Origin: JAHIYG01 sp041306075
Lineage (GTDB): Archaea > Altiarchaeota > Altiarchaeia > IMC4 > SCGC-AAA252-I15
DNA length: 64,000 nucleotides
Direction of reading: 5' to 3'
NCBI GenBank assembly: GCA_041306075.1
Contig: JBFYKH010000008.1
Span: 1-64,000 of the forward strand
Part shown: piece by piece, positions 1 to 7,232 of the stretch
How positions within the stretch are numbered: the stretch's first letter is position 1
Layout: each line of letters begins with the position of its first letter
Notes under the pieces: model-generated
Database searches by the model: none
What the model was told of the DNA's origin: nothing
The model's input: only the letters and a program-made list of their open reading frames with translations
Position numbers and translations under genes: made by a program

Positions 1-616
1 TCTTGAAGTCGAAGAGGCTGACCGTCCCCTGCACCCGCCCGGCCCCGTCCGTGTGGACGAGTGCCAGAAAGAATACGGGAATAGCCGCGGCGGTGGCGAG
101 CAGGTACACGCTCTGGTGGCTGTTGAGGCCCAATACGGTGTAGTGCGCTATCACCGCGCCGCCTATGAGCGGGGCTATGGTCCTGCCGATGAGGGTCGAC
201 GAGGAGTACAGCCCGATCTTCTCCCCCTTGGTCTTGGAGTACTTCTCGGCAAGTATGGCCGACACGACCGGCCCGAGGATGGCGGTCGCGGCCCCGTGGA
301 AGAACCGGACGGGTATGAGAAGCCAGGGGTCTGACACCAGGAGGTAGAGGGGCGGCGCCAGAAGGAATATCAGCCCCGACAGCTTCAGGAGCCGCCCGCG
401 GCCCAGCCGGTCGGATGCGACGCCTATGGGGAAGCTGAAGACGACGCCCGCGAACGGTGAGAGGGCGGCTATAAGCCCGATGAGGGCGGCGTCTGCGCCG
501 AGGGTCTCGGCGTACAGGGGGAGCACCGGGTTCTTCGATATCGTGGTCGAGAAGATGGCGAAAAACCCGATTAGCGAGAAATAGTATATCAGACGCCTAG
601 GGTCCGAAACAGCCAT
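1..616 (-). CDS. MFS transporter, N-terminal 205 residues (runs off window start)
   Basis: The reading frame starts at ATG 616 and stays open to position 1, so the C-terminal part lies outside the window. The translation begins MAVSDPRRLIYYFSLIGFF and alternates hydrophobic helices with short loops. The loop after helix 2 reads GVASDRLGRGRLLK, a good match to the MFS loop 2-3 signature (G-x3-D-R-x-G-R). About six membrane helices are visible, which is half a 12-helix carrier. The substrate cannot be read from this half. A TATA-like element on the minus strand at 641-648 lies about 25 nt upstream, suggesting a leaderless transcript divergent from the helicase gene. Confidence 0.85.
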   Translation of the reverse strand, partial: MAVSDPRRLIYYFSLIGFFAIFSTTISKNPVLPLYAETLGADAALIGLIAALSPFAGVVFSFPIGVASDRLGRGRLLKLSGLIFLLAPPLYLLVSDPWLLIPVRFFHGAATAILGPVVSAILAEKYSKTKGEKIGLYSSSTLIGRTIAPLIGGAVIAHYTVLGLNSHQSVYLLATAAAIPVFFLALVHTDGAGRVQGTVSLFDFK

Positions 617-732
617 ATGTTACACTTATGGCCAGTCCGAATATAAGGGGGCTTGGGGGGATGCCTGGCCGACTGGATGGGAGGGCGGGCAGTCACCGGA
701 AAACCGGTATATATTCGGCGAAACAGTAACGT
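617..732. promoter_or_regulatory. Divergent promoter region, MFS gene and DEAD-box helicase gene
   Basis: This 116-bp gap separates two divergent starts. A minus-strand TATA-like stretch (ccttatat, 641-648) lies about 25 nt before ATG 616. A plus-strand box (tatatatt, 708-715) lies 18-25 nt before ATG 733. Neither start has a Shine-Dalgarno sequence in front of it, so both mRNAs are probably leaderless. This is inferred from spacing. Confidence 0.55.
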
Positions 733-2019
733 ATGAAGGTGGATGCGAGTTCTTTTGACGGTTTGGGCCTTATCGAGCCCTTGAGGCGCGCGCTGAGGGA
801 CGAGAAGTACGTGACGCCCACGCAAATCCAGTTGGAGGCGATACCGCACATCCTCGCAGGCCGCGACATCATCGGGTGCGCACAGACCGGGACCGGCAAG
901 ACCGCGGCGTTCGCGCTGCCCATCATGCAGCTGCTTGCCGCGAACAGGCGGCATCCGCATCCCCGGAGCGCGAGGGTCCTCGTGCTGACTCCGACGAGGG
1001 AGCTGGCCGCGCAGATAGGGGAGAGCTTCCGCACATACGGCCGCTACATGCGCCAGAGCCAGGCCATCGTCTTCGGCGGCGTCGGACAGGTCCCGCAGGT
1101 GAGGGACATGGCCCGCGGCGTGGACGTGCTGGTCGCGACGCCCGGCAGGCTCCTGGACCTCATGAACCAGGGCCACATACGGCTGGACGGCGTGGAGATT
1201 TTCGTGCTGGACGAGGCCGACCGGATGCTGGACATGGGCTTCATACGCGACATCCGGAAGATAATATCCCGGCTCCCGGGGGCCCGCCAGTCCCTGTTCT
1301 TCTCGGCGACCATGCCCGGGGAGATTTCCTCCCTGGCGGAGACGATACTAACGGACCCGGTGAGCATATCCGTCACCCCGGAGTCGCCGACGGTGGAGCT
1401 CATAGACCAGAACATCATGTTCGTGGACCGGGAGAACAAGAGGCCGCTGCTCGCCAAAATCATCAGGGAGCAGGGCGTCAGGAGGGCGCTCGTCTTCACC
1501 CGCACCAAACACATGGCCAACCGCGTTGCCCAGCAGCTCCTGGGGGACAACATCCAGGCCCAGGCGATACACGGGAACAAGAGCCAGGGCGCGAGGACCC
1601 ATGCCATGAACAGCTTCAGGAGCGGCCGCACCCACGTGCTCGTCGCCACCGACATCGCGGCCCGCGGCATAGACGTCGACGACGTCACCCACGTCATAAA
1701 CTACGAGCTGCCTGACGAGCCGGAAAGCTACATCCACAGGATAGGCCGCACGGCCAGGGCCGGGGCCGCAGGGACGGCTATATCCTTCTGCGAGGCGCAG
1801 GAGAGGGACTGCCTCCGGGACATCGAGAGGCTTATCAGGCGGCCCATCAAGGTCGTGAAGGAGCACCCCTACCACTCGCAGCAGGCGCAGGACGCGTCCG
1901 GCAGGGGCGCCAGGAGGCCTCCGAGGGGCATGCAGAGGCCGCAAGAGCACGGCGGCCGCCCGGGCAAGTACCCGCCCAGGAGGAGCGTCAACCGGAGGCC
2001 GCAGTATGGCAGGCATTGA
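733..2019 (+). CDS. DEAD-box ATP-dependent RNA helicase (RhlE-like)
   Basis: An ATP-dependent RNA helicase that remodels RNA duplexes or RNPs in the cytoplasm. The motifs appear in order: Q-motif region near residues 28-35 (TPTQIQ), motif I AQTGTGKT (about 50-57), PTRELA, TPGRL, the DEAD box in VLDEADRMLDMGF, SAT, ARGID and the C-terminal HRIGRTARAG. The two RecA domains end near residue 380. A basic Arg/Gly/Pro-rich tail of about 45 residues follows and probably adds non-specific RNA binding. At 428 residues it has the normal length of bacterial and archaeal RhlE/CsdA-type helicases. It ends 16 nt before the HNH gene, which is probably co-transcribed. Confidence 0.96.
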   Translation: MKVDASSFDGLGLIEPLRRALRDEKYVTPTQIQLEAIPHILAGRDIIGCAQTGTGKTAAFALPIMQLLAANRRHPHPRSARVLVLTPTRELAAQIGESFRTYGRYMRQSQAIVFGGVGQVPQVRDMARGVDVLVATPGRLLDLMNQGHIRLDGVEIFVLDEADRMLDMGFIRDIRKIISRLPGARQSLFFSATMPGEISSLAETILTDPVSISVTPESPTVELIDQNIMFVDRENKRPLLAKIIREQGVRRALVFTRTKHMANRVAQQLLGDNIQAQAIHGNKSQGARTHAMNSFRSGRTHVLVATDIAARGIDVDDVTHVINYELPDEPESYIHRIGRTARAGAAGTAISFCEAQERDCLRDIERLIRRPIKVVKEHPYHSQQAQDASGRGARRPPRGMQRPQEHGGRPGKYPPRRSVNRRPQYGRH

Positions 2020-2035
2020 ATAGGGGGATGATGGG

Positions 2036-2380
2036 ATGATTAGCCGCCGGAGGGTCCTTGAAGAGCGTGAGTTTAAGCTCATCGAGCCGTTGGACGAGGG
2101 CCTGCTCCTGGAGTTGAAGGTTCCATCGGACATGCCCGAGGAGGGGATAATAAACCTCATCAGGGAGCATCTTTACCGCAGGGACAACAGGTGCGCCCTG
2201 TGCGGGAAGGCCTTCCAGCGCAGGGAGTTGACGGTGGACCGCCGCAGGCCCCTGTCGCACGGCGGCCAAGACGGCATCAAGAACCTCCAGCTCCTGTGCC
2301 GGAAATGCTCGGAGCTTAAGGGAAGCGGCTCCATGCTCGACGTCAGGAAAAGGCTGAGGGCGCTGAAACTGAGGCGGTGA
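2036..2380 (+). CDS. HNH-fold zinc protein with degenerate catalytic motif
   Basis: A 114-residue protein whose C-terminal half is an HNH/McrA-type module. It has CALCGK (about residues 53-58), VDRRRPLSHGG and NLQLLCRKCSELKG, so the four zinc cysteines CxxC...CxxC are present. In active enzymes the central motif reads D-H-x-x-P and the last zinc pair is followed by N. Here the histidine is replaced by arginine (DRRRP) and the Asn by Ser (CSELKG). The fold is therefore likely kept while cleavage activity is doubtful. The N-terminal 45 residues are not recognised. It follows the helicase by 16 nt and could act on RNA or DNA with it. Confidence 0.8.
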   Translation: MISRRRVLEEREFKLIEPLDEGLLLELKVPSDMPEEGIINLIREHLYRRDNRCALCGKAFQRRELTVDRRRPLSHGGQDGIKNLQLLCRKCSELKGSGSMLDVRKRLRALKLRR

Positions 2381-2404
2381 TAGCGGCGACGGTTCGGCAG
2401 CCCG

Positions 2405-3973
2405 TCACTGGAACATCTTGGAGTAGGGATGGTAGATGAGGCCGTCGAAGTAGTCCTGCCAGTAGACGAATTCACGGTAGTCGACGACCGTGCGCACCGG
2501 AACGAATCTGTCGACGTCGAAGACGACGACCTTCAGTTCTGGGAGGAGGTTGTTTATGCAGCTTAGGTAGTATAATGGGTCATCTGGCTTTTTCCCGAGC
2601 TCCGCCGCTATGGCGTCAAACAGATGCTTCGACTTTCGGAAGAACGCCGTGCCGGTAAGTGCCCTGTCGAGGTAGGGGTTGCCCGACACCGTGTCTTTTT
2701 CGACTATCCTTCCCACCTCTATGTTGTTCGTGAGCTTGGCGTAGGCGAACATCTTGGGGTTCCGCAGAACGCATTCCTGATGCGAGAAGGAGAACAGTAC
2801 AACGTCGATTGAGGGGTCGTCAAGAAGTTGCGCAAGCCTGCGTTGGCTGTACTGCAGGAGGTATGTGGACCCGCAGACGCATATGGGGGATTCGGGGCCC
2901 AGCTTATCCCGCAGGGTGAATATGGTCGCGGCGTTGCCGTTCTTCACGTCGTCCAGGAAGACCGTCTCGGACGAGTGGCTCCTGAAAAGCTTGACATTGT
3001 CGAAAAACTCCCTTTCCGAGGACAGCCCGATGAAGATGTTGTGAATCCCGCGCGGGTTCGACTGGAAGGAGTAGTCTAGGAGGGTCTTGTTCATAAGCGG
3101 GATGAGGAAGTTGGGCGTGTGGAATCCAATGTCCTTGAACGCCCGCTCACCGCTCGCAAGGGGGAAGATGTTCGTGACGTTCAGGTTTACGTTGTCGAAG
3201 GTGATGAGATTCGGGGAATAGTCGAGAAAGAGCTCGGACCAGAATTTGTACAACTCGTAGTCCCGGGGGGTGCCGAGGCATATGAATTTTTCGACCTCGT
3301 AGTTCATCACCCTTAGGCCGTCCCGTGCCATGAGCGCGAACGGCAGGCTCATGTAGAACTCCCCGTTGATGGCCATGGAGGGGGTGGCTACAAGCTCCTT
3401 GACGTAACGCTTCAGCAACGCGCCGCTGGAGAAGTAATAGGTCCCGGTGGAGGCGTAGTCTTGCATCTTGTCCGGGGAGAAGCTCTTCTTCTCCCTCAGG
3501 TCTGTGATGAAGCCGTCGGCGTCCGCTTTGACGTATGCATAGTATGTTTCTCCCAGGGAGGCGGGATGGAAGCCCCTGAAGGTGGTTATTGCCCCCGCCG
3601 GCTTTTTTGCGCGTATTTCGCCCATGAACCGCTTATAGTCCCAGACCTGGATGAAATCGCAGTAGTTCACTATAACTTCCTCGTCATCGCCTATCAGGTC
3701 AAAAGCCGGAAGGAGTGACACGGCGGGCCCACGCAGAAGGTCGTCGTCGACCCCGATTGTTACCGAGCCGGGCGAAGCCTTCTCCAATATGCCGGGCAGG
3801 CCCGTGTTTTTAAGGTGGTCGTTATTGCATATGAAGACGAAATTGGATTTCCTAGGGAAACAGTTCACCACGTGCTCTATCATGTGCTTCCCGTCGACCT
3901 GGAGGATTGGCTTGGGGGACAGGAATCCGGTGAACCGTTTCCCCCGCCCGGCCATGGGGATGATGATTTTCAA
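2405..3973 (-). CDS. Tandem sugar nucleotidyltransferase protein (second domain degenerate)
   Basis: The N-terminal half (residues 1 to about 245) is an NTP_transferase domain. It starts MKIIIPMAGRGKRF, the G-x-G-x-R nucleotide loop, followed by the PKPILQVDGKHMIEHV sugar-phosphate site. Such enzymes join a sugar or polyol phosphate to NMP and release pyrophosphate. The second half (about 285-522) repeats the same order of elements (FLIPLMNKTLLDYSF, a CGS acceptor-like loop, a Y-A-K-x-strand followed by TGTAFFRKS) but lacks the glycine-rich nucleotide loop. It is probably a non-catalytic or altered copy. It is the last gene of a six-gene minus-strand operon and overlaps its upstream neighbour by ATGA. 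Confidence 0.82.
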   Translation of the reverse strand: MKIIIPMAGRGKRFTGFLSPKPILQVDGKHMIEHVVNCFPRKSNFVFICNNDHLKNTGLPGILEKASPGSVTIGVDDDLLRGPAVSLLPAFDLIGDDEEVIVNYCDFIQVWDYKRFMGEIRAKKPAGAITTFRGFHPASLGETYYAYVKADADGFITDLREKKSFSPDKMQDYASTGTYYFSSGALLKRYVKELVATPSMAINGEFYMSLPFALMARDGLRVMNYEVEKFICLGTPRDYELYKFWSELFLDYSPNLITFDNVNLNVTNIFPLASGERAFKDIGFHTPNFLIPLMNKTLLDYSFQSNPRGIHNIFIGLSSEREFFDNVKLFRSHSSETVFLDDVKNGNAATIFTLRDKLGPESPICVCGSTYLLQYSQRRLAQLLDDPSIDVVLFSFSHQECVLRNPKMFAYAKLTNNIEVGRIVEKDTVSGNPYLDRALTGTAFFRKSKHLFDAIAAELGKKPDDPLYYLSCINNLLPELKVVVFDVDRFVPVRTVVDYREFVYWQDYFDGLIYHPYSKMFQ

Positions 3974-4545
3974 TTAGACCACCGGGGTATGCAGTCCGTC
4001 AGCACTGAGTCCACGCCCAGCCGGACGGCGGACCGCTTGGCCTCTTCCAGCTCGGCCTCCCGGCGGAGGAGTTCGGGGGAGACGATGCACAGCCTGAATT
4101 TGTCGCGTATCCGCCCGAAGCGGGCATCATCGAACGGGAGTCTCGTGAAGTTGTCTATGAACACCCACTCCGCCCTCCCTGCGAGGTTCAGGCACGTCTC
4201 TGCGGATTCGTATTCCGAGAACCTCAGCGCCAGTTTGGTGAAGCCCTTGCCGACATACTTCATGACCATGGGGAAGGATAGGTCGAGCAGGAAGTAGTCG
4301 CGGATGCCGTACCGCTGCAGAAGGTCTATGACTTCCGCTTCTATGCCCTCCGACTTGACGTTCACCAGAAGCATGGAATGCGAGTAACGCCTCACCAGGT
4401 CCTCGAAATCCTCCCCTTGAACGAACGGGTCGTGATGCATGATGAGCCCCCTGCCCCATGGGCGCACATCGACTTCCACGCCGCACGATGCTGGCGTCTC
4501 CGACAGCTCCTTTAAGGTGTTGACCCGGTGTTTGATGATTATCAT
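3970..4545 (-). CDS. GDPD/PI-PLC-like phosphodiesterase in glycan operon
   Basis: A short (191 aa) TIM-barrel-type protein. It has the glycerophosphodiester phosphodiesterase catalytic set: H6-R7 near the N terminus, E24-V-D26 on the next strand and H37-H38-D39. Family members cleave glycerol- or polyol-phosphodiesters using a divalent metal. It has no signal peptide, so it is probably cytosolic. It overlaps both neighbours by 1-4 nt (TGATG and ATGA), which implies translational coupling to a GT2 and a nucleotidyltransferase. In this context a role in trimming or making a phosphodiester-linked glycan precursor is plausible but inferred. It is shorter than typical GDPDs (about 240 aa). Confidence 0.72.
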   Translation of the reverse strand: MIIIKHRVNTLKELSETPASCGVEVDVRPWGRGLIMHHDPFVQGEDFEDLVRRYSHSMLLVNVKSEGIEAEVIDLLQRYGIRDYFLLDLSFPMVMKYVGKGFTKLALRFSEYESAETCLNLAGRAEWVFIDNFTRLPFDDARFGRIRDKFRLCIVSPELLRREAELEEAKRSAVRLGVDSVLTDCIPRWSN

Positions 4546-5255
4546 CAGTCTATCACTCCCGCCTTAATCCTTAGGACGTCCGTAATAAAGCCGGTGATTG
4601 TGGAAATCCGGGAGAGGACCGAATGCGCCCATCTTGAGACGCCGAACGCCCTCTGTTCAAAAGCCACAGGGAAGCACTTCACCGCATAACCCCCTGAGAG
4701 GGCCTTGTACTGCACGTAGAGGTCATAGGAAAAGCCGAGGGGGGGGTTTCTGAGCGAGTCCGTCAGTTCCCGGGGGAACAGCTTGGGCTGGCCGTTGATG
4801 TCGTCGAAACGCCTCATCAGGACCAGGGTGGACAGGAGTTCAAGGCCATACGTCAAAATGAGGGGTTTCCAGTCCCTTCCGTGCCGGTGCCCTTTCACGA
4901 GAAGTTTTTTCTGCCGCGATTTCAGGTAAACATCATAGGCCCTGAACACGTCGGCCGGAGAGCACTGGAGGTCCCCGTGGGACCACCCGACCACATCGGA
5001 ATCGCATTCCAGGAGGCCGCGATGGATGCCGTTCCCGTACCCTATGTTTTTTTCGATTCTGACCGCCTTTATGAAACCGTATTTCGCCCTTAAGCCGGCA
5101 AGGAACTCCCAGGTGCCGTCTGAGGACCCGTTATCGACAACGACGAGCTGGAAGTTCACGCCGCCCCGCTCGGAGTCGTAAGCCCTCAGGATATCCGGCA
5201 GGGAACGAAGCTCGTTGTAGCAGGGTATCACAACCGACAGTTCGAATTCAGCCAT
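4545..5255 (-). CDS. Family 2 glycosyltransferase
   Basis: A cytosolic GT-A glycosyltransferase of 236 residues. The start SVVIPCYNE, the nucleotide-sugar strand VVVDNGSSDGT and the later region around residue 90 (SHGDLQCSP, where the DxD-like acidic residue sits) are typical of DPM1/GtrB-like GT2 enzymes that load a sugar onto a lipid carrier. No C-terminal membrane helices are present. One nucleotide overlaps the GDPD-like gene downstream and 8 nt overlap the isomerase gene upstream. The acceptor and the donor sugar cannot be told from sequence. Confidence 0.88.
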   Translation of the reverse strand: MAEFELSVVIPCYNELRSLPDILRAYDSERGGVNFQLVVVDNGSSDGTWEFLAGLRAKYGFIKAVRIEKNIGYGNGIHRGLLECDSDVVGWSHGDLQCSPADVFRAYDVYLKSRQKKLLVKGHRHGRDWKPLILTYGLELLSTLVLMRRFDDINGQPKLFPRELTDSLRNPPLGFSYDLYVQYKALSGGYAVKCFPVAFEQRAFGVSRWAHSVLSRISTITGFITDVLRIKAGVID

Positions 5256-6168
5256 GCCTATTCAGACCTCTTTTCCAGTAGTTCGCCGATTCCCGCAGGT
5301 GCCTTAGCACCAGGCTGTCTGCGGGCTCCCGTTCGCGAAAAGAGAGCTCAAGGAACAGGGTGACTTCCCTGAGGGGATTCGATTTGTCAAGTGACCTGAG
5401 GAACTCGCCGCAGCGGACCTTCCCGACCCGGTTGTATTCCCGGGTGAACGGGTAATGCCCGGCCTTGTCCGCAAGGGACTGCTTCAGGTGGAAGTAGGGG
5501 GATATTCTGGCGAACTCCCTCAACCATTCGCGGTAGTCGGCGTCCCTCTTGTCGGGGGACGCCGCATCCCCATGGTCGACGTCAAGGCACATGTTTATGG
5601 GTATTGCGGCATCGTCCAGCTCACCCTGTATGCGACGGGCTTCCGGTATCGTCTCGCCGTATTCCCTGCGTATGGACATGGGCTCCCAACAAAGCGATTC
5701 AAGGCCGGCCTTCTTGCCATAGGCCGCCAATTCCCTCCAGGAGCGGACCGTCGCCCTGAAAAGGAGCTCTCTTCTGGCCGGCGACTGGACGTCTTCGTAG
5801 CACAGTATGCCGAGGTGGCTTGAGAGGTTCCTCGCACCCACCAGCACGGCCATGTCGGCGAATTTCTTGAACCACCGCAGCCAGTACGCCCGCACCCCAG
5901 GGTCAGGGTGGGAGAGGTGGTTTACCCGCGTGAATGCGCCGGTCATCACGCTCTCCACGTTTATCCCGCGGTCTTTGCAGCACCGCCTTGTCCTGGCCGC
6001 CATATCGCGCACCATCGGCGCGGGCCAGTTTGGGCTGAAGATGTCGGCCGTCAGCTGTACATGCCGTAGACCCAGTTCAGAGCCTACTATACTGGCCCAC
6101 TGCTCGGGCAGGGGGTACCGGTTCAGCGCGAATCCTGTGTTTATGCCGAGCCGCAGGGACGGCTTCAT
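5248..6168 (-). CDS. Xylose-isomerase-like TIM-barrel sugar isomerase/epimerase
   Basis: A 306-residue AP-endonuclease-2/xylose-isomerase-like TIM barrel. It has an early strand with LRHVQLTADIFSP, a central SSHLG strand, ESLCWEPMS (a probable metal-binding Glu), NMCLDVDHGD and a strand with YFHLKQS. These correspond to the Glu/Asp/His metal ligands of the family. Members interconvert ketoses, epimerise sugar phosphates or act on inositols. Its place between the GT2 and zinc dehydrogenases suggests it acts on the glycan's sugar precursor. The N terminus MKPSLRLGINTGFALNRYP fits the first barrel strand. Confidence 0.8.
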   Translation of the reverse strand: MKPSLRLGINTGFALNRYPLPEQWASIVGSELGLRHVQLTADIFSPNWPAPMVRDMAARTRRCCKDRGINVESVMTGAFTRVNHLSHPDPGVRAYWLRWFKKFADMAVLVGARNLSSHLGILCYEDVQSPARRELLFRATVRSWRELAAYGKKAGLESLCWEPMSIRREYGETIPEARRIQGELDDAAIPINMCLDVDHGDAASPDKRDADYREWLREFARISPYFHLKQSLADKAGHYPFTREYNRVGKVRCGEFLRSLDKSNPLREVTLFLELSFREREPADSLVLRHLRESANYWKRGLNRHG

Positions 6169-7214
6169 GGGTTCACCACCACCTTAAGGTGACGCCTATC
6201 GCGCGTTAGGGACTCCAGGGATGATGGCAGCTCTGACATGGGTATAGCCGCCGTGATGATGGGTTTCACATCCACCCGCCCGCGGATTATCATGTCCACT
6301 GCGGCGCGGTGATGAGCGGGAGTGGAGCCGTGGGACCCTGAGACGGATATTTCCTTGTAGTGAACCAGGTTGGAATCAAGGCCCATCAATCTGGAGTTGG
6401 GGGGCAGCCCGCCGAATAGGTTGATTATTCCGCGGTTCCTTACGCAGCGCAGCGACAGCTCCTGGGCGTCGACCGAGGGGCACGCCACGACGGCTATGTC
6501 AAAACCCAGCCCCCCGGTCAGCTTGTCAACGGCCTCGTCGAGTTGCGCCGGCTCCGGCTTGACGTACATGTCCGCGCCACAGAGCGCGGAGAGCCTTAAT
6601 CGCTCCTCGTCGACCTCGCAGACGCACACACTTGAGCCGCCGAGCTCGCGGGCAAGCTTGGCGAGGAGGCATCCCATCGGCCCGGCGCCGAAGATTATGA
6701 CTGATTTCCCCTCCCGCATGCCGCAGGACTGGAGGCAGTTGATGCAGCAGGCCAGGGGCTCCGACAACGCGAGCTCGTCTTGAGTTGAGTGGCATGCGGC
6801 CGGGACCTTCACCACGGGCCCGTGTTCGAGGATTCGCCTGTCAAGCAGGACGTATTCCGCGAAGCCTCCGGGGTATTCATAGCCGAATGCCATGTTGTCG
6901 GCACAGTTGTTGTGGAGGCCGGTTTTGCACCAATGGCACCTGCCGCACGGCACATCAGCGGACAGCGACACCCGGTCGCCAGGGCTTAGTCCCCCCCGGT
7001 ATGAAGCGCCCACAGAGTCTACCGTGCCCGCAATCTCATGGCCGAGTATGTGCGGGTAGCGTATCCTGGCGCTTCCGAACCTTATGATCCTCAGGTCGCT
7101 GCCGCATATGCCGCAGCTGTCCACTCGGACGAGGACGTCATTTTCTGAGGCCGCATATGCTGGGACTGTCTCCACCCCGATTCTGCCGACCCCTGTCATG
7201 ACCAGAGCATTCAT
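6165..7214 (-). CDS. Zinc-dependent medium-chain dehydrogenase (polyol/threonine dehydrogenase-like)
   Basis: An NAD(P)-dependent MDR enzyme of about 349 residues. It shows the catalytic zinc site CGICGSD and GHEIAG, the structural-zinc cluster CGRCHWCKTGLHNNC, and the Rossmann glycine motif VIIFGAGPMGCLLAKLA. Family members oxidise or reduce secondary alcohols of polyols, sugar phosphates or threonine. I place the start at ATG 7214 (MNALVMTGVG), the usual N terminus of the family. An in-frame GTG at 7232, immediately after the upstream stop, is the alternative. It overlaps the isomerase gene by ATGA. Confidence 0.9.
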   Translation of the reverse strand: MNALVMTGVGRIGVETVPAYAASENDVLVRVDSCGICGSDLRIIRFGSARIRYPHILGHEIAGTVDSVGASYRGGLSPGDRVSLSADVPCGRCHWCKTGLHNNCADNMAFGYEYPGGFAEYVLLDRRILEHGPVVKVPAACHSTQDELALSEPLACCINCLQSCGMREGKSVIIFGAGPMGCLLAKLARELGGSSVCVCEVDEERLRLSALCGADMYVKPEPAQLDEAVDKLTGGLGFDIAVVACPSVDAQELSLRCVRNRGIINLFGGLPPNSRLMGLDSNLVHYKEISVSGSHGSTPAHHRAAVDMIIRGRVDVKPIITAAIPMSELPSSLESLTRDRRHLKVVVNP

Positions 7215-7232
7215 CGTCCCCAATCCATTCAC

